A DNA stretch of 64,000 nucleotides from Chitinophagaceae bacterium (GCA_019638625.1 JAHBTK010000002.1:248001-312000), one strand, 5' to 3'; positions 18,581 to 26,915 are shown, numbered from the stretch's first letter. Numbers and translations: made by a program. The notes: generated from the letters alone by a model not told the origin.

Positions 18581-18955
18581 ATGAAAAGTCATTACTGGCG
18601 CCGGAGAGAATTTTTAAAACAGGTCTTTCAACACGCATCGCTGTTCAGTATAGCCATAGTGTTGGGATGCGGTGGCGCAGACAACCAAAAAGATGCAACT
18701 TCAGAAAAACCGGGAGGCGATAGTCCCGCACAAAATGATGACCCCTGTGATGAGACGGCTTTGACTCAAAAAGACCTGGATCACCGGAAAGCACTGGGAT
18801 ATACGGAACAGACACCTATCCCGGAAAAGACCTGCGAAAATTGTAAACTGTACATCCCGGAAAGCGATATAAAAAAATGCGGCACCTGCACTTTATTTAA
18901 AGGACCTGTGACCATAGAGGGATACTGTACTTACTGGGCTGACAAAAATGTATAA
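18581..18955 (+). CDS. High-potential iron-sulfur protein (HiPIP), Tat-exported
   Basis: 124 residues. The N-terminus has a twin-arginine signal (RRREFLKQ) and a Cys at residue 30 in VLGCGG that could be lipidated. The C-terminal 45 residues hold the HiPIP ligand pattern Cys85-x2-Cys88, Cys103 and Cys116, with the family-like CENCKLY, CTLFKGP and GYCTYW segments; Cys100 is extra. HiPIPs bind one [4Fe-4S] cluster and carry single electrons in the periplasm. Lying between a dehydrogenase-like lipoprotein (10 bases upstream) and a ceramidase-like gene (8-base overlap), it is the probable electron carrier of the module. Confidence 0.88.
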   Translation: MKSHYWRRREFLKQVFQHASLFSIAIVLGCGGADNQKDATSEKPGGDSPAQNDDPCDETALTQKDLDHRKALGYTEQTPIPEKTCENCKLYIPESDIKKCGTCTLFKGPVTIEGYCTYWADKNV

Positions 18956-20336
18956 AATAACCGCTATGGTAAAATGTAGAAATCGGATCACCCGGCATCT
19001 GCTGCTGATAATTGCCGCGGGGTTCTTTCATACAGGGTTCGCGCAGCAATTAAAAATTGCTGTATTCGAGGTGAACGCTACTCCGCCGTTGGGAAGTCCT
19101 GTGGCCTATGCCAGCGCAAGGTCTGTAACAGATTCGCTGAGTGCAAAAGGCATCGTATTCATCACAAACGACCTGCCCATAGTATTGTGCGCGGTTGACT
19201 GGATCGGCATTTCCAACGAAGGGCATGATGTATGGCGGCAACATCTGGCGGCATCTGCCGGCACTACCATTGACCGGGTGGCTGTTCATGCATTACACCA
19301 GCACGACGGACCGCGTTGCGATTATACCATTGAGAGAATTATGGAAAACCATGGGCTTGGGGGACAAAGCATTGACAACGCTTTTGTAACGGATGTGATC
19401 ATCCGGGCCGGCGGCGCTTTGCGGAAAGCAATGAACCATCCGCAACCGGTAACCCATATCGGTTCCGGCCAGGCGAAAGTGGACAGCGTGGCTTCCAACA
19501 GGAGGCTGTTAAATACAGAGGGTAATATTGTTACCCGGTTCAGCAGAACAAAAGACACCGCTATGATGAATGCGCCGGAAGGACTGATTGATCCCTGGCT
19601 GAAATGCATCAGCTTCTGGAACGGCAAAAAACCGGTTACAGCGCTTACATTTTACACAACCCACCCACAGAGTTACTATGGTGAAGGAGATGTCACCTGC
19701 GAATTTGTAGGCATTGCCCGCAATCACCTGGAAAAGGAACTTGGCATACCGGTCATTCATTTCAATGGCGCCAGTGGCAATATCGCGGCCGGCAAATACA
19801 ACGACGGTTCCCGGGAAAGAAGGGTCGTATTAGCTGACCGGGTACAATCCGGTATGGAAAAAGCATGGCGGCAAACCAAAAAGAATAAGATATCCGGGAA
19901 TGACATCAACTGGAAACATATACCTGTTGCGTTACCGCTGGGAAACAATATACAGAAAGACGACTTAGTGGCCCGTCTGCTAAATGACAGCCTGAACATC
20001 CACATGAAATTAAGAGCCGCTGAGAAACTGGCCTGGTACCAGCGGAGCATATCCGGTCACCTGGTTGATATCGCGGCATTAAGTATCGGTAACATCCATT
20101 TGCTGAGCTTACCCGGCGAGAGTTTTGTAGAATACCAGTTGGCGGCACAGCAGATGCGGCCCGGTGAAATTGTCTGTACAGCGGCATATGGCGACTATGG
20201 CCCGGGGTATATCGGCACTAGAAAATCCTACTTCGAAAAAGGTGGTTATGAAACTTCCGATATTGTATCCGGCACAGCCCCCGAAGTAGAGGAGGTATTG
20301 CTGAAGGCGATTGAAAAGCTGTTGAGGGAAAAATGA
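18948..20336 (+). CDS. Neutral/alkaline ceramidase-like hydrolase, exported (second copy)
   Basis: 462 residues, start overlapping the HiPIP gene by 8 bases (MVKCRN at 18966 is an alternative). Signal peptide [17 protein letters not shown]. It aligns with the first ceramidase-like protein: [13 protein letters not shown] (start of domain), HALHQHDGP against [17 protein letters not shown] against YACHPTVL, and [11 protein letters not shown] against QGAGADQNP. The zinc His positions are kept but flanking residues differ, so the two copies probably handle different substrates. It too lacks the Ig-like C-terminal domain. Function beyond metal-dependent hydrolysis cannot be named. Confidence 0.78.
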   Translation: MYKITAMVKCRNRITRHLLLIIAAGFFHTGFAQQLKIAVFEVNATPPLGSPVAYASARSVTDSLSAKGIVFITNDLPIVLCAVDWIGISNEGHDVWRQHLAASAGTTIDRVAVHALHQHDGPRCDYTIERIMENHGLGGQSIDNAFVTDVIIRAGGALRKAMNHPQPVTHIGSGQAKVDSVASNRRLLNTEGNIVTRFSRTKDTAMMNAPEGLIDPWLKCISFWNGKKPVTALTFYTTHPQSYYGEGDVTCEFVGIARNHLEKELGIPVIHFNGASGNIAAGKYNDGSRERRVVLADRVQSGMEKAWRQTKKNKISGNDINWKHIPVALPLGNNIQKDDLVARLLNDSLNIHMKLRAAEKLAWYQRSISGHLVDIAALSIGNIHLLSLPGESFVEYQLAAQQMRPGEIVCTAAYGDYGPGYIGTRKSYFEKGGYETSDIVSGTAPEVEEVLLKAIEKLLREK

Positions 20337-20389
20337 TAGAGAGAGAAAAGCTCTGCAAACACTACATTCACTTATCGAAAAATATATAC

Positions 20390-22096
20390 ATGAGAACTTA
20401 CCTGTTATTATCACTGCTTTTTGTTTCCGGTTTCACGATACAGGCACAACAACAGTCGAATTTCGACCTGGTAGTGTACGGCGGAACATCAGCGGGTATT
20501 GCTTCGGCGATACAGGCTTCCCGCATGGGAAAATCTGTGGTGTTGATTGAGCCGGGGGAGAGGCTGGGAGGATTAACCACCGGCGGACTGGGGCAGACCG
20601 ACATCGGTAATAAACATGTGATCGGCGGTATCGCCAGGGAATTTTACCAGCAGATTCGCAAATACTATGATGACCCCGGAAGCTGGAAATGGCAAAAAAG
20701 GGAAGACTATGTGGATCATGGACAAACCCGGACAGACAAAGAAGAAGAAGCCATGTGGACCTTTGAACCATCGGCCGCACTGAATGCGTATCACAAGATG
20801 TTAGCCCGCGAAAAAATAAAAATTGTATATGGCGAAAGATTAAACAGGGAAACCGGAGTAACAGTAAAAAACAAACGAATTGTTGCGGTAAAAATGGAAA
20901 ACGGTTCGGTTTACAATGGAAAAATGTTTATTGACGCCACCTATGAAGGGGACCTGATGGCAGCAGCCGGTGTCAGTTACAGCATAGGCAGGGAAGCGAA
21001 CAGTGAATACGGCGAAACCCTGAACGGCGTACAGGCTAACAAGATAGCTCCCACCCTCCACTGGACCATTTCCCGCAACGGACTGAACCATAACTTCATT
21101 GACAGGGTAGATCCTTATATCGTAAAAGGTGATCCTTCCAGCGGTTTGCTGCCCTATATCACCAAAGGAGGACCAGGCGTGGATGGCCAGGGCGATGACA
21201 AGATACAGGCTTACTGTTTTCGTATGACCTTAACCGATCACCCGGATAACCGTATCCCTTTCAAAAAACCAGTCCACTACAACGAGCTGAATTACGAGCT
21301 GCTTTTCAGGAACTACGAAGCGGCCACCGGGCCGATAGAAGAAATGTATTCCTATGGTGACAAGCTCCTTCCCTGGATCAATTCGCCTATGCCTAACCGT
21401 AAAACAGACACCAATAACCAAAAGGGATTTTCCACTGACTTCATCGGGCAGAATTATGCCTACCCCGAAGCTTCCTACCAGGAAAGGGAGGCCATTGTAG
21501 AGGCACACCGGAACTACCAGCAGGGACTGATGTGGACCCTTGCCTATCATCCCCGTATTCCTCAGAAAGTCAGGGAAGCAGTATCCCGCTGGGGCACCTG
21601 CAAAGATGAATACGATAACGGCAGTGACGGCTGGCAGCAACAACTGTATATCCGTGAGGCAAGACGGTTAAAAGGCGACTATGTAATGACACAAAAAAAT
21701 TGCGAACGCATAGATGTTGCCGGTGACCCCATAGGCATGGGCGCCTATGGCATGGACTCTCACCATATACAACGATATGTAGACGCTAACGGATATGTGC
21801 AGAATGAAGGAAACGTGGAAGCCCATGTTAAATATCCTTATCCTATCAGCTACCGTGCGATTATTCCTAAAAAGGAAGAGTGTACTAACCTGCTGGTACC
21901 GGTTTGCCTGAGCGCTACCCACATCGCTTTCGGCTCCATACGGATGGAACCTGTTTTTATGGTACTGGGGCAATCGGCAGCAACAGCGGCCTGCCAGGCA
22001 ATAGATGACAAAAAAAGCATCCAGGATATTGACTATTCAAAACTCAGGAAGAAGTTACTGGAGGATAAACAGATACTGGAGATAGAGATAAAGTAG
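20390..22096 (+). CDS. FAD-dependent oxidoreductase, exported
   Basis: 568 residues from [15 protein letters not shown], which gives a clear signal peptide; an ATG at 20333 would add 19 residues and overlap the previous gene. The FAD-binding motif appears at once in the mature part ([25 protein letters not shown], read in pieces), followed by [14 protein letters not shown]. This is the FAD_oxidored family (PF12831 type), common in Bacteroidota sugar-degrading loci. It is the last gene of the operon; a weak hairpin with a T-run follows. Likely role: flavin-linked oxidation or dehydration of the module's substrate. Confidence 0.85.
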   Translation: MRTYLLLSLLFVSGFTIQAQQQSNFDLVVYGGTSAGIASAIQASRMGKSVVLIEPGERLGGLTTGGLGQTDIGNKHVIGGIAREFYQQIRKYYDDPGSWKWQKREDYVDHGQTRTDKEEEAMWTFEPSAALNAYHKMLAREKIKIVYGERLNRETGVTVKNKRIVAVKMENGSVYNGKMFIDATYEGDLMAAAGVSYSIGREANSEYGETLNGVQANKIAPTLHWTISRNGLNHNFIDRVDPYIVKGDPSSGLLPYITKGGPGVDGQGDDKIQAYCFRMTLTDHPDNRIPFKKPVHYNELNYELLFRNYEAATGPIEEMYSYGDKLLPWINSPMPNRKTDTNNQKGFSTDFIGQNYAYPEASYQEREAIVEAHRNYQQGLMWTLAYHPRIPQKVREAVSRWGTCKDEYDNGSDGWQQQLYIREARRLKGDYVMTQKNCERIDVAGDPIGMGAYGMDSHHIQRYVDANGYVQNEGNVEAHVKYPYPISYRAIIPKKEECTNLLVPVCLSATHIAFGSIRMEPVFMVLGQSAATAACQAIDDKKSIQDIDYSKLRKKLLEDKQILEIEIK

Positions 22097-22103
22097 CCAC
22101 CCG

Positions 22104-22129
22104 CATGATACTGATCATGTTTCTTTTTT
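22104..22129 (+). terminator. Weak terminator after the exported operon
   Basis: CATGAT-ACTG-ATCATG forms a 6-base stem followed by TTTCTTTTTT. The stem is short and AT-rich, but its place just after the FAD oxidoreductase stop fits a terminator. Confidence 0.45.
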
Positions 22130-22132
22130 GCC

Positions 22133-22144
22133 ATTAGCGCTAAT
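22133..22144. promoter_or_regulatory. Palindrome before hemerythrin-like gene
   Basis: ATTAGCGCTAAT is a perfect 12-base palindrome 27 bases before the ATG. It overlaps TAATTTG, a near match to the -7 promoter box. Possible operator; no regulator gene is near. Confidence 0.3.
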
Positions 22145-22170
22145 TTGCAAGATCAGCAAAAACACATATT

Positions 22171-22611
22171 ATGAAAAGACATGAGAGTATTGTCCCGCTT
22201 TCACGCGATCATCATTTTGGTTTATTGTGTTGCTGGAAAATAAGACAGGGCATCCGGAAAGGCGTTGCACCGGAGAGAATACAAAACTATGCCAGATACT
22301 TTTTTAACGAACACCTGCAACCGCATTTTGAAGAAGAGGAATCCCTGCTGTTCAGATATGCGGATGATGAATTATGCAAGAGAGCCATTGCCGAACACAG
22401 GCAGATAGCGGACATAATAGAAAAGAACCCGGACGACCTGACCGGTTTTGCCGACAGGCTGGATACTCATATCCGTTTTGAAGAACGTTTTCTTTTTCCG
22501 CACCTGGAAAAAACCCTGCCGGAAGAAACACTGGCGGTGGTGGGGGATCAATTGCGTGAACTGCATGCAAATCCCAAACCGGATAACTATGAAGACGAGT
22601 TCTGGGTATGA
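22171..22611 (+). CDS. Hemerythrin-like (HHE) domain protein
   Basis: 146 residues, cytoplasmic. The HHE cation-binding pattern is seen twice: His14/15 (SRDHHFG), His48-x3-His52-x3-Glu56 (NEHLQPHFEEEE), His76 (AEHRQI), His100-x4-Glu105 (THIRFEERF) and His111 (FPHLE). Such four-helix proteins bind a di-iron centre and may sense or carry O2 or NO. It stands between the exported operon and the sigma factor operon with its own spacer on both sides, so it appears to be a single-gene unit. The specific role is not evident. Confidence 0.88.
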   Translation: MKRHESIVPLSRDHHFGLLCCWKIRQGIRKGVAPERIQNYARYFFNEHLQPHFEEEESLLFRYADDELCKRAIAEHRQIADIIEKNPDDLTGFADRLDTHIRFEERFLFPHLEKTLPEETLAVVGDQLRELHANPKPDNYEDEFWV

Positions 22612-22773
22612 TGATGATATTTATCGCGTATTGTTGACCGGATCTTATTTTTCAAAGGCCGAAAGCCGGCACACCGCGGGTAAGCAAGCCGGTTTCGCTC
22701 CCCTCCTTTTTTCTGTCCAAAAAACCGTCCAACCACCTTCTCTGTCGTATTTGATAATTATTTTTTAAAGGAA

Positions 22774-22802
22774 TAAGGGTAAATACTTCCCCTGTTGTCC
22801 TA
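22774..22802 (+). promoter_or_regulatory. ECF-type promoter upstream of the sigma factor gene
   Basis: TAAGGGTA, 5 bases, TTCCCC, 1 base, GTTGTC, 1 base, TA. The same arrangement recurs at 26377-26405 before the PepSY-like gene, with 22 of 29 bases identical. AAGGGTA and GTTGTC are spaced like -35 and -10 boxes of an ECF sigma factor. A separate TATCTTTG (22832-22839) could be a housekeeping -7 box. Confidence 0.65.
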
Positions 22803-22862
22803 TTATAAAAATCATTCATTCTGGAAGCAGTTATCTTTGAGCCTGGAGCGAACACATTAAAA

Positions 22863-23441
22863 TTGGACAGCAGTACAACAGTACCTAAAGGCATACCGGT
22901 GGTTCTTACAGAAGCCTCTTTTGAAAATCTGTTCAAAAGGAACTTCCGGGAATTAATGATCTATGCCCATACCCTGCTCAATGACCAGGTGATGGCGGAA
23001 GAAGCGGTACAGCAGGTTTTTTTTAAAGTCTGGGAAAAAAGAGAGCGTTTATCATTCGACACATCCGTGAAAGCCTATCTCTATAAAGCCATATACCATC
23101 ATTGCCTGAATCTCCGAAAGCACCAGAAGGTAAAGCAGGAGCACGTGAAGCATGCGCTACACAGCGAAACCGGGCATGTGAGGGGCGAAGATATTTCAAG
23201 CAAAGAAATGGCGCTACGCATCCAGGAAGCTATTAACAGCCTGCCTGAACAATGCCGGTTGATCTTCCAGATGAGCCGCTTTGAAGAACTCAAATACAGG
23301 GAAATAGCAGACAGGCTGAAAGTTTCGGTAAAAACAGTGGAAGCGCAGATGGGGAAGGCTTTGAAACAGTTAAGGAATTTGCTGGGCGAATATATAAACG
23401 CCATCCTGGTTTTATTCAGCTATATCATTAACCACCATTAA
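22863..23441 (+). CDS. ECF RNA polymerase sigma factor (FecI-like, Bacteroidota type)
   Basis: 192 residues starting at TTG (LDSSTTVP); no in-frame ATG precedes the sigma-2 region. Region 2 is FENLFKRNFRELMIYAHTLL through AEEAVQQVFFKVWEKRERL. Region 4 is INSLPEQCRLIFQMSRFEELKYREIADRLKVSVKTVEAQMGKAL, read in pieces. The next gene (10 bases on) is a FecR anti-sigma factor, and the third has an STN domain, so this is a cell-surface signalling cassette. The conserved upstream motif suggests it transcribes its own operon. Confidence 0.92.
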   Translation: MDSSTTVPKGIPVVLTEASFENLFKRNFRELMIYAHTLLNDQVMAEEAVQQVFFKVWEKRERLSFDTSVKAYLYKAIYHHCLNLRKHQKVKQEHVKHALHSETGHVRGEDISSKEMALRIQEAINSLPEQCRLIFQMSRFEELKYREIADRLKVSVKTVEAQMGKALKQLRNLLGEYINAILVLFSYIINHH

Positions 23442-23451
23442 AAAGAAGAAC

Positions 23452-24417
23452 GTGAATATACCGGACGACAAAATAAATATGCTGCTGGCGAAATACTTCG
23501 CTGATGAAGCCAATGCGGAGGAAGAGCAGGAGGTGTACGCCTGGATGGAAGCCGGTGAAGAGAACCTGCGCTATTTTGAAGGGCTGATGCGGGTATGGGA
23601 AAAGAGCAGGGAAATGTCCCAACTGGAGATTGACGAAAACCAGGCCTGGAAAACATTCAGGAGCAACTATATTGACAAGCCCGTTAGCAGGATGAGGCAA
23701 CCGTTAAAACTATGGCTCCGGGTGGTAGCCGCTGCTCTCATTATACTCGCAGGAAGTTGGCTGGGATATTTGCTCTTCCAGAAAGAACAAACAACCTCCG
23801 TTAGTCTGCTTACAGAAAATAACGTGCGGGTGGATACCTTGCCGGACCGGTCAGTAGTAACATTGAATAAAAGTACTGAGTTATCATACAAAAAAATTCC
23901 CGGTTCTGGTAAGCGAATGGTTTCCTTAAAGGGAGAAGCATTTTTTGACGTGACCCCTGACACTGAAAACCCCTTTGTTATTACCACGGAAAAAGCGGTG
24001 ATCAAAGTAGTGGGTACCTCTTTCAATATAAAAACCGATGCGGGACACACCGCAGTCATTGTCAGCACAGGCATCGTACAGGTCACCCGGGGCGACCAGC
24101 AGATTGAGTTATATGCCGGTGAGCGAATCATAGTGGACGATAGTATCAGCCCTTTACAAAAAACACAGGACCAGGATTTGCTGTATAATTACTATGTAAG
24201 CAAAACATTCATATGCGACAATACCCCATTGTGGAAGCTGGCAGAGAAGCTGAATGAAGCCTATGGAGTGAATATAATTATCTCCAACAAAGAAGCCGCA
24301 TCACTTCCTCTGAACGTAATATTCAGCAATGAAAACCTGGAAGTAATTCTGAAAATACTGAAAGAAACCCTGATGATTACCATTACACAGGAAGCAGATA
24401 CCATTTATATTAAGTAA
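23452..24417 (+). CDS. FecR-family anti-sigma factor
   Basis: 321 residues from GTG (VNIPDDKINML). The cytoplasmic N-terminus (1-80) binds the sigma factor. One membrane helix (LWLRVVAAALIILAGSWLGYLL, about 85-106) leads to the periplasmic FecR domain (VRVDTLPDRSVVTLNKSTELSY; GEAFFDVTPDTENPFVITT; VVGTSFNIKT). The C-terminal domain (NTPLWKLAEKLNEAYGVNI) is the DUF4974 type that meets the STN domain of the receptor. It is 10 bases after the sigma gene and 19 bases before the STN protein. Confidence 0.93.
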   Translation: MNIPDDKINMLLAKYFADEANAEEEQEVYAWMEAGEENLRYFEGLMRVWEKSREMSQLEIDENQAWKTFRSNYIDKPVSRMRQPLKLWLRVVAAALIILAGSWLGYLLFQKEQTTSVSLLTENNVRVDTLPDRSVVTLNKSTELSYKKIPGSGKRMVSLKGEAFFDVTPDTENPFVITTEKAVIKVVGTSFNIKTDAGHTAVIVSTGIVQVTRGDQQIELYAGERIIVDDSISPLQKTQDQDLLYNYYVSKTFICDNTPLWKLAEKLNEAYGVNIIISNKEAASLPLNVIFSNENLEVILKILKETLMITITQEADTIYIK

Positions 24418-24436
24418 TATTATACAGAGCAACGGA

Positions 24437-26260
24437 ATGAAAAAAACTGCAAAGACTACGGCAAGATTTATACTGCTTTTGTTACTGGCTGCCGCGGCAA
24501 ACACAGCGACAGCGCAAAACATCCTGAATAAAAAAGTCAGCTTCAGTGTTCAGCAACAGCGGTTGGATGATGTGTTGACAATTCTTGGCAATAAAGGAAA
24601 TTTTTCTTTTTCCTATAACAGTAATATCCTGAAGCGGGACAGCCTGGTGACATACACCGCTAACAACCATACCGTCAGCCAGGTGCTGAATCAATTACTG
24701 AATGAGGGATTTGAATTCAAGGAAAGCGGTAATTATATTATCATCCGAAAAACGGCCTTGCGGGTAACATCAATTGTACAACAATCACAGAGCGAAGGAG
24801 ATATTTTTACCATTACCGGCTATGTGGTCAACAGCGAAACAGGAGAGAAACTCGGCGATGTGAGTATTTACGAACCTAAAAACCTGGTGTCAACACTTAC
24901 AGACGAGCAGGGAAGGTTCAGCATCAGACTCAAAAACAGGCGTCAGCCGACATCTTTAGCCGTCAGCCGCAGTCTTTTTGAAGATACGACTGTAGTAATT
25001 AACCCTCGGTACAATATGCAACTGGAAATCGCGATCGTTCCGGCATTTGAAAAGCCCGTTATTTCTACCGCCAATATCTATCAACGGGCCGGGGCGTACC
25101 CCATCGAACAAAAAGATTCCATCCTGGTATCACCCGTCACCAAACCGGAAACTATAGAGTATAACCGCTTTGCCCGCTTCCTTTTATCTGCGAAACTAAA
25201 AACCCAAAGCCTTAATATAAAAGACATCCTGGGAGCAAAAGCCGTGCAGGTGTCGCTTGTACCCGGTTTTGGCATCCATGGCAAAATGGGCAGCCAGGTC
25301 ATCAATAATTTTTCGCTGAATGTCCTGGGCGGGTATACAGGAGGTGTGGATGGCGCGGAAATAGGAGGCGTTTTTAATATCAACAAGAATAATGTACGCA
25401 TGGCGCAGATCGCGGGCGTGGTCAATCTTGTGGGGGGCGGCAGCAGCGGCATACAGATAGCAGGTGTTCACAATACCGTTCTGAAGCATGTACACGGCAT
25501 ACAACTGGGAGGTATAAGCAACCACGTCAGTCACAATATGAGAGGCATACAGGTGGGAGGCATCGGCAACCTGGTGAAGGACAGCCTGGAAGGAATACAA
25601 ATTGCCGGTATCAATAATCATGTGCAAAAGAACAGTCGGGGTATTCAGGTAGCGGGTATCGCCAATATTACTGCGGGTGATGCGGATGGACTGCAGGCAG
25701 CAGGCATTTTTAACTATGCCAAACGGCTGAAAGGAGTACAAATAGGACTGGTGAACATTGCAGATACCGTAGACGGTTACACGATAGGACTGGTAAACAT
25801 AGTACGAAAGGGATATCACAAGCTATATGTACACAACAGCGAGATCACTCATTTCAACCTTGCTTTTAAAACGGGTAATGCCAGGCTGTACAGCGTCCTC
25901 AGGGGAGGGTTAAATTTTAATAATGATCAAAAATTATATAGTTTGGGATATGGTATAGGCACCAACCTGTCCCTCGGAAGCCGGTTTAGTTGTATGCCGG
26001 AAATCAGCGCTGATTATCTCTATACCGGCAACTGGGAACACAGTAATATCCTCAACAGGATAAGCCTGCAGTTTGATTATAAAATATCCGGAAATTTATC
26101 TGTAACCGCAGGTCCATCCTTTGCGCTCTATTATTCCAACCAGGAGCATACCATTGCAGGCTACGCCAATCCTTCGGCAGGCGCCCATAAATACAACTGG
26201 TTTGGGAGCAACAAGGTGACTACCTGGTTCGGCTGGAATGCAGGATTAACACTCTTTTAA
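24437..26260 (+). CDS. STN- and carboxypeptidase-regulatory-domain protein with 16-residue GIQ repeats
   Basis: 607 residues. Signal peptide to ANTATAQN, STN domain about 30-105 (VSFSVQQQRLDDVLTILG; VSQVLNQLLNEGFEFKESGNYIIIRK), a carboxypeptidase-regulatory-like domain about 120-200 (ITGYVVNSETGEKLGDVSI) and then, from about 306, at least six 16-residue repeats of the form GIQ(I/V/L)(A/G)GI-x-N. A beta-rich C-terminus ends in AGLTLF, typical of outer-membrane barrels. There is no TonB plug. The STN domain probably signals to the FecR upstream; the repeats resemble the surface repeats known from some Leptospira and Bacteroidota proteins. Confidence 0.75.
   Translation: MKKTAKTTARFILLLLLAAAANTATAQNILNKKVSFSVQQQRLDDVLTILGNKGNFSFSYNSNILKRDSLVTYTANNHTVSQVLNQLLNEGFEFKESGNYIIIRKTALRVTSIVQQSQSEGDIFTITGYVVNSETGEKLGDVSIYEPKNLVSTLTDEQGRFSIRLKNRRQPTSLAVSRSLFEDTTVVINPRYNMQLEIAIVPAFEKPVISTANIYQRAGAYPIEQKDSILVSPVTKPETIEYNRFARFLLSAKLKTQSLNIKDILGAKAVQVSLVPGFGIHGKMGSQVINNFSLNVLGGYTGGVDGAEIGGVFNINKNNVRMAQIAGVVNLVGGGSSGIQIAGVHNTVLKHVHGIQLGGISNHVSHNMRGIQVGGIGNLVKDSLEGIQIAGINNHVQKNSRGIQVAGIANITAGDADGLQAAGIFNYAKRLKGVQIGLVNIADTVDGYTIGLVNIVRKGYHKLYVHNSEITHFNLAFKTGNARLYSVLRGGLNFNNDQKLYSLGYGIGTNLSLGSRFSCMPEISADYLYTGNWEHSNILNRISLQFDYKISGNLSVTAGPSFALYYSNQEHTIAGYANPSAGAHKYNWFGSNKVTTWFGWNAGLTLF
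25352..25732 (+). repeat. Tandem 48-base in-frame coding repeats
   Basis: Eight units coding for 16 residues (last one 15) follow each other: starts at 25352, 25400, 25448, 25496, 25544, 25592, 25640 and 25688. Each begins with GAE/MAQ/GIQ/GLQ and has an Asn at position 9. Bases vary between units, so the repeat is kept at protein level and is old. Two looser units (GVQIGLVNI, GYTIGLVNI) follow. Confidence 0.85.
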
Positions 26261-26262
26261 TT

Positions 26263-26280
26263 AACAGGCGCCTGTTTTTT
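26263..26280 (+). terminator. Terminator after the STN repeat protein
   Basis: AACAG-GCGC-CTGTT followed by a run of six T lies just past the stop codon. The stem is short but placed well, and it separates the sigma operon from the next gene, which has its own ECF-type promoter. Confidence 0.5.
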
Positions 26281-26376
26281 AACAACCCGGATGTAAAGAT
26301 TGGTCTGCCTTTTGCAAATACAGTGACATTGTTAACAGCAATCTGTACTGTTAATAGTCTTTTAACAAAACAAACG

Positions 26377-26405
26377 TAAGGGTATTCTGTTCCCCGGTTG
26401 TCTTA
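26377..26405 (+). promoter_or_regulatory. Second copy of the ECF-type promoter motif
   Basis: TAAGGGTA, 5 bases, TTCCCC, 1 base, GTTGTC, 1 base, TA, with spacing identical to the copy at 22774. It ends 23 bases before the ATG of the PepSY-like lipoprotein and implies that gene belongs to the sigma factor's regulon. Confidence 0.65.
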
Positions 26406-26428
26406 CAAAAAAATAAAAATTGATTGGT

Positions 26429-26857
26429 ATGAAAAATTTGAGTTTGATTCTTTTATCATTCGCCTTAGTCTCTGCTTCCTGCGAAAAAGAAAAAATAGTG
26501 TCTGAAAATGACCTGCCAGCCACCGGCAAAAACTACATTACCACACATTTTCCCGATCAAAAAATAGCACAGGCAATCAAGGAATTTGATGATCTGAAAA
26601 AAACCTATAAAGTTTACCTGGATAACGGTGTAAAACTGGAATTCAACCGGTCCGGAGAAATAAGGAAAATTGAAGGGAACAGTAAGTTACCGGATAGTGT
26701 AATTCCGTCGCAAATACTGACATATGTAACTGATAATTACCCGGCAGAATATATTAAAAAATGGGAGCTGGATGATAACAGGCAGGAGGTAGAATTATCC
26801 AACGGGCTTGACCTGGAATTTGACCGGAACGGTAACTTTTTAAGAATTGACGATTAG
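26429..26857 (+). CDS. PepSY-like (BLIP-like) domain lipoprotein
   Basis: 142 residues from MKNLSLILLSF. A lipobox VSASCEKE follows the signal peptide. Two short repeats make up the mature protein: ITTHFPDQKIAQAIKEFDDLKKTYKVYLDNGVKLEFNRSGEIRKIEG (read in pieces) and VTDNYPAEYIKKWELDDNRQEVELSNGLDLEFDRNG. This is the putative PepSY-like beta-lactamase-inhibitor-fold family of Bacteroidota envelope proteins, with no settled function. The ECF motif just upstream links it to the sigma/FecR/STN operon. A strong terminator follows. Confidence 0.82.
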   Translation: MKNLSLILLSFALVSASCEKEKIVSENDLPATGKNYITTHFPDQKIAQAIKEFDDLKKTYKVYLDNGVKLEFNRSGEIRKIEGNSKLPDSVIPSQILTYVTDNYPAEYIKKWELDDNRQEVELSNGLDLEFDRNGNFLRIDD

Positions 26858-26880
26858 TTTTTCAGGGGTTATACATTAGT

Positions 26881-26915
26881 GCCGGTTGTCTATCCAAAGA
26901 CAGCCGGCTTTTTTT
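26881..26915 (+). terminator. Rho-independent terminator after PepSY-like gene
   Basis: GCCGGTTGTCT and AGACAGCCGGC form an 11-base stem (one G-T pair) with a 6-base loop, followed by seven T. It lies in the convergent gap before the ABC exporter operon. Confidence 0.88.

Noticed and set aside
25352..25732. Tandem repeats as a CRISPR array
   Set aside because: The units are adjacent without spacers, diverged in base sequence and translated in frame.
25196..25819. Minus-strand open frame of 207 codons with repeated Tyr-rich pattern
   Set aside because: It is the antisense of the 48-base repeats of the STN protein; the periodic pattern simply mirrors them.
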